From the NCBI GenBank assembly GCA_913053665.1, contig CAJXGR010000117.1, forward strand, positions 1 to 8,848: a stretch of DNA of 8,848 nucleotides, written 5' to 3'. Every line of letters begins with the position of its first letter. The first letter of the stretch is position 1. The DNA is from an uncultured Spirochaetia bacterium (GTDB taxonomy: Bacteria > Spirochaetota > UBA6919). This document shows, piece after piece, positions 5,622-8,848 of this stretch. A program made the translations under genes and the position numbers. The notes under the pieces were generated by a model, which worked only from the letters and a program-made list of their open reading frames with translations, had not been told where the DNA came from and searched no databases.

Positions 5622-6626
5622 TTAGCTCTCCAGGGCTTGCAACCTTTTAGTTTGCTCATAGTTGCCTAAAATAATTATTGAGTCTCCCTCATGTATTACA
5701 GTACTAGAAGGCGGATTAAATATCATATCACCATTTTTCCCCTTAAGACCCACAACGATCACACCAAACTCCTCTTTCAAGCCTGATTCCTTAAGGGATT
5801 TAGAAGCAATCGATGATTTCTTGCCGATATGAACTTCTTCAAAAGTGAGTTCAATCATATCATGGGATGTGGCCAAATCCAGGAAATCGGTCACCGTTGG
5901 TTTTAATAACAACTGAACCATTCGGCCTCCACTCACCAGGTGAGGAGATAAGGCCTTATTAGCACCCGCTTTATAAAGCTTTTGATCGGTCCCTAACTGC
6001 TCATAGCGGGCTAAAATGTATATATCCTCGTTGAGTCCCCTCGCTGACAAGGTGATAAACACACTTGCCGCGTCCTGTCCAACAGCAATGATAATGGCTT
6101 GTGATTTTTCAATCATGGCCTCTTTTAATACAGAATCAGTGGTTGCATCTCCTTCAATATATTTAATATCAAGGATTTGCATCTCTTTAATTCTGTCTTT
6201 ATCAGTCTCTATAACTATGAACGGAAAATCAAGTTTAATGAGTTCTTCTGAAATATATCTTCCAATTCGCCCAAATCCACAGATTATATAATGCTTTTTA
6301 AGTTTATCAATTCTTTTTTGCATCTTTTTACTCTCAAAGTATTCCTTGAGACGCCCATCCAAAAATATTTGGGCACTTGTAGTAATCGTGTAGGCGGTTG
6401 TACCGACACCTAGGAAAATAAGTATTATGACAAACATTCTGGCTGTAGGACTCAATGGGTGAAGCTCAGAGAATCCAATAGTCGTCATGGTGATCAGCGT
6501 AAAGTAAAAGGAGTCCAGGTAAGACCAATTTTCCGCTCCTTCTATCGATACTAAACCGATTGTTCCTGAGACCAGAATAATAAATAGAGCAAATAGTAGG
6601 AATATTAATCGTTTAGTTGGAATCAT
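5622..6626 (-). CDS. Two-helix potassium-channel-like protein with RCK (TrkA-N/TrkA-C) domains and atypical filter
   Basis: This is a 334-residue MthK-type protein: a pore module of two membrane helices fused to a cytosolic ligand-sensing RCK module. The first helix is about residues 6-27, the pore helix and filter 38-54, and the second helix 62-85 with a glycine hinge (LGVG, 72-75). A basic linker (92-111) leads to the TrkA-N Rossmann domain (112-227). This has the dinucleotide motif GFGRIG (117-122), an acidic residue E140 at the end of the second strand, and EGDAT (158-162). A TrkA-C domain occupies about 250-330. The filter reads TTIGFSEL instead of the usual TVGYGD/E, so the second glycine of GYG is serine and the tyrosine is phenylalanine. 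Potassium selectivity is therefore uncertain. The protein presumably moves K+ or another monovalent cation across the inner membrane, gated by nucleotides or Ca2+. It begins 127 bases after ftsH. Confidence 0.93.
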   Translation of the reverse strand: MIPTKRLIFLLFALFIILVSGTIGLVSIEGAENWSYLDSFYFTLITMTTIGFSELHPLSPTARMFVIILIFLGVGTTAYTITTSAQIFLDGRLKEYFESKKMQKRIDKLKKHYIICGFGRIGRYISEELIKLDFPFIVIETDKDRIKEMQILDIKYIEGDATTDSVLKEAMIEKSQAIIIAVGQDAASVFITLSARGLNEDIYILARYEQLGTDQKLYKAGANKALSPHLVSGGRMVQLLLKPTVTDFLDLATSHDMIELTFEEVHIGKKSSIASKSLKESGLKEEFGVIVVGLKGKNGDMIFNPPSSTVIHEGDSIIILGNYEQTKRLQALES

Positions 6627-6656
6627 CTTGATTTTATGGGGTAAAAGTCACTAACT

Positions 6657-6685
6657 ATTTTATAATTAGTTTATCTATGATACAA
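6657..6685 (-). promoter_or_regulatory. Candidate promoter of the channel gene
   Basis: On the minus strand TTGTAT (6685-6680), a 17-base spacer and TAAAAT (6662-6657, five of six) precede the channel ATG at 6626, predicting a leader of about 25 bases. An overlapping TATAAA gives a 15-base spacer. The -35 match is weak. The 127-base gap after ftsH makes a separate promoter reasonable. I see no convincing ftsH terminator in the gap. Confidence 0.3.
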
Positions 6686-6753
6686 AGGTAAGAAACCTTT
6701 TCCTAGAGGTTCATGGAATTGGATTTATATTAAAGACCGATTCCGTCTGTACT

Positions 6754-8745
6754 TCAGGCATCCTTAAGATTACCATTATCACCAATTAACTCAAGAATCT
6801 CTTGTCTATCCAATACTTCTCTTGTTAACAAAGCCTGAGCCAATGTCTCCAACTTCTTAACATTATCCATAATGACCTTTTTGGCTTCTATATACACATT
6901 GCCAACAATTGATTTGATTTCCTTATCAATCATTTCCGCTGTTTTCTCACTATAATCCTTGTGTTGGGCAATTTCTTTTCCAATAAATATGGGTTCTTCT
7001 TTTTGACCATAGGTAATGGGTCCCAATGTATCACTCATTCCCCATTCACACACCATAGATCTCGCTATTTTAGTTCCCTTTTCTATATCATTGGAGGCCC
7101 CATTGGTAATCCCCCCACTTCCAAACTTATACTCTTCAGATATACGCCCGCCAAAAAGAACCATCATTTCTTCCAATAAGTATTCCTTTGAATAGGTGTG
7201 TCGCTCTTCCTCAGGGAGAGTTTGGGTGATCCCCAGTGCATTCCCCCTTGGGATAATGGACACCTTGTGAACAGGATTCACCTTGGGTAATAGATAGGCC
7301 AAGAGAGCGTGTCCTGCTTCATGGTAGGCTGTATTCACCTTTTCATTATCACTGATGACCATACTTTTACGTTCAGGCCCCATAAGAACTTTATCTTTGG
7401 CGTATTCAAAGTCTTCCATCTGGACTTTCTTTTTTTCACGTCTGGCGGCTATCAAGGCCGCTTCATTCACTAAGTTGGCTAAATCGGCCCCTGAAAATCC
7501 GGGTGTGCCACGGGCTATGGTAGCCGTGTCTACTGATTTGGCAAAAGGTACTTTTTTCATATGAATGGCTAATATCTTCTCACGCCCTTTCACATCGGGT
7601 GAACCAACTATTACACGTCTATCAAATCGCCCTGGCCTGAGTAGAGCAGGGTCTAACACATCAGGTCGGTTGGTAGCCGCCATAATAATAACGGTTTCAT
7701 CCGTGTCAAAACCATCCATTTCAACCAGCATCTGATTAAGAGTTTGTTCCCGTTCATCGTGCCCACCTCCATAGCCAGCACCTCGAACACGTCCCACAGC
7801 GTCTAACTCATCAATAAACAGGATACAGGGAGCATTTTTCTTGCCTTGCTCAAACAAATCACGAACCCGGCTCGCTCCAACCCCTACAAACATCTCCACA
7901 AACTCAGAACCACTCATACTAAAAAAAGGACGATTTGCCTCGCCCGCTACAGATCGGGCTAATAAGGTTTTACCTGTTCCAGGCGGTCCTATTAGCAGGA
8001 CTCCCTTTGGGATTTTGGCTCCCAGTTTCTTGAACTTGGCTGGTTCCCTTAGGAACTCCACTGTTTCAATCAGTTCTTCTTTGGCTTCTTCAACGCCTGC
8101 CACATCATCAAAGGTGACTTTACGGTGATTATTTTTATGTAATTTCGCTCGGCTTTTCCCAAAGGACAGAGCCTTATTCCCGGTTCCCTGGATCTGACGA
8201 AACATGATAAACCACAATACACCGAATATTAAAATCCAGGGAATAATGGTTGTGATCATTTTCAGGATGCTTGAGGTTTCGGGAGGCGACTTGTACGGTA
8301 TCCCAGCTTGATCAAACTTGTCCATCATCCTTGTGTCCATGGGAGCAGGACTAGTCGTGACAAGAATATAGGTTTCTTTTCTTTGTTGAGGTCCTCTGGT
8401 TTTCTTGGGACGGAACTTTTGTGTTTTTTCACCATTTATGTATTTCTTCAAGTATTTCTCATAGATTTCGGGAGTTTCTGATTGGACCTTTTCCAGACTG
8501 AATTCTCCCTGGATTTTACGATCTGTAATTGTGACTTCGTGCCATTCGATATTTTTATCTTCAATTAATGTGAGAAAATCTGAATAATTTAGTTGGTTTT
8601 CATGGTCATTATTGTTTGAAATCATGTAGAAAACAATAAGTACTAAAAGCACTATGACCACTATAAAGGCCAGGTTCTTTCCAGATTTTGGGGATTCATT
8701 TTTTGGAGAGAATAAGTTCTTGTTATTTTTATCGTTGTCACTCAT
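6754..8745 (-). CDS. ftsH: ATP-dependent zinc metalloprotease FtsH
   Basis: This is the membrane-anchored hexameric AAA+ protease that extracts and degrades damaged membrane proteins and short-lived cytosolic regulators. It has 663 residues, near the usual 610-660. An N-terminal helix (about 25-42), an extracytoplasmic domain (43-161) and a second helix (162-182) are followed by the AAA+ domain: Walker A GPPGTGKT (253-260), pore loop MFVGVG (285-290), Walker B LFIDELDA (309-316), and the second region of homology AATNRPDVLDPALLRPGRFD (356-375) with arginine fingers R373 and R376. The zinc protease motif HEAGH is at 475-479, and D553 in GASNDI is the expected third ligand. All key residues are intact. 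The extracytoplasmic domain is longer than the roughly 70 residues of E. coli and carries a very basic stretch (100-123). ATG 8745 fits the hydrophilic leader; only a distant GGAG lies upstream. The gene's own promoter is not clear in the 100 bases available. Confidence 0.98.
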   Translation of the reverse strand: MSDNDKNNKNLFSPKNESPKSGKNLAFIVVIVLLVLIVFYMISNNNDHENQLNYSDFLTLIEDKNIEWHEVTITDRKIQGEFSLEKVQSETPEIYEKYLKKYINGEKTQKFRPKKTRGPQQRKETYILVTTSPAPMDTRMMDKFDQAGIPYKSPPETSSILKMITTIIPWILIFGVLWFIMFRQIQGTGNKALSFGKSRAKLHKNNHRKVTFDDVAGVEEAKEELIETVEFLREPAKFKKLGAKIPKGVLLIGPPGTGKTLLARSVAGEANRPFFSMSGSEFVEMFVGVGASRVRDLFEQGKKNAPCILFIDELDAVGRVRGAGYGGGHDEREQTLNQMLVEMDGFDTDETVIIMAATNRPDVLDPALLRPGRFDRRVIVGSPDVKGREKILAIHMKKVPFAKSVDTATIARGTPGFSGADLANLVNEAALIAARREKKKVQMEDFEYAKDKVLMGPERKSMVISDNEKVNTAYHEAGHALLAYLLPKVNPVHKVSIIPRGNALGITQTLPEEERHTYSKEYLLEEMMVLFGGRISEEYKFGSGGITNGASNDIEKGTKIARSMVCEWGMSDTLGPITYGQKEEPIFIGKEIAQHKDYSEKTAEMIDKEIKSIVGNVYIEAKKVIMDNVKKLETLAQALLTREVLDRQEILELIGDNGNLKDA

Positions 8746-8800
8746 TATCTATGGTTGCTCCATTTATCTAGTTATTTACACGTGATAGATGCAAGATTTC

Positions 8801-8825
8801 TTTTACGGAAGAATTTATCGTAAAA
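8801..8825. repeat. 7-bp inverted repeat upstream of ftsH
   Basis: TTTTACG (8801-8807) and CGTAAAA (8819-8825) are exact reverse complements separated by 11 bases, about 56-80 bases upstream of the ftsH start. The half-site spacing would suit a dimeric regulator bound on one face of the helix, or a weak RNA hairpin in the ftsH leader. No T-run follows on the minus strand. Confidence 0.3.
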
Positions 8826-8848
8826 TACCAATATTTAATATAACATAA

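Noticed and set aside
6694..6711. Hairpin AACCT/AGGTT between ftsH and the channel gene as ftsH terminator
   Set aside because: On the minus-strand transcript only five consecutive pairs form, the sixth is a C-A mismatch, and there is no proper T-run after it.
7841..8128. 95-codon plus-strand open frame in ftsH
   Set aside because: It is antisense to the Walker A/B region of ftsH. The openness reflects codon usage of the real gene.
8779..8784. CACGTG palindrome upstream of ftsH
   Set aside because: A six-base palindrome is expected by chance and has no known bacterial role in this setting.

Overview
The window is AT-rich and carries eight protein-coding genes, all on the minus strand, so transcription runs from high to low coordinates. 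It shows no tRNA, rRNA, CRISPR array, insertion sequence or phage gene. No stretch over 300 bases lacks a gene. The organism is probably a free-living bacterium. A spirochaete is my best guess, from the degenerate flagellar-switch-like protein and the general style of FtsH and the RNase, but no marker here settles it.

Right half (8745 to 5562): ftsH, a membrane AAA+ zinc protease, comes first. It is followed by a two-helix potassium-channel-like protein with a cytosolic RCK/TrkA module and an atypical selectivity filter. Next is an RNase II/R-family 3'-5' exoribonuclease with a non-standard N-terminal half. The channel and RNase genes are close enough to share a transcript.

Middle (3517 to 2460): after the RNase comes a 140-base spacer containing a perfect 9-bp inverted repeat. 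Then comes a lone trpC, with no other tryptophan gene in view. Its start codon sits directly behind a -10-like box and has no Shine-Dalgarno sequence. A probable intrinsic terminator after trpC lies back to back with the best promoter of the window, marking a transcription-unit boundary.

Left half (2444 to 7): that promoter drives a cassette of two tandem small YtxH-like membrane proteins (58 and 92 residues), a DUF948/YtxG-like one-helix membrane protein, and a 502-residue protein of unknown function. The cassette resembles the ytxGHJ-type envelope/stress cassettes of Firmicutes. The 502-residue protein looks like a remote relative of the flagellar switch: a FliM/CheC-like N-terminal region followed by three degenerate FliG-like helical repeats. 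It is the most unusual item here.

The gene set suggests membrane and envelope housekeeping: protein quality control, ion flux, small membrane scaffold proteins and RNA turnover. No single pathway links all the genes.
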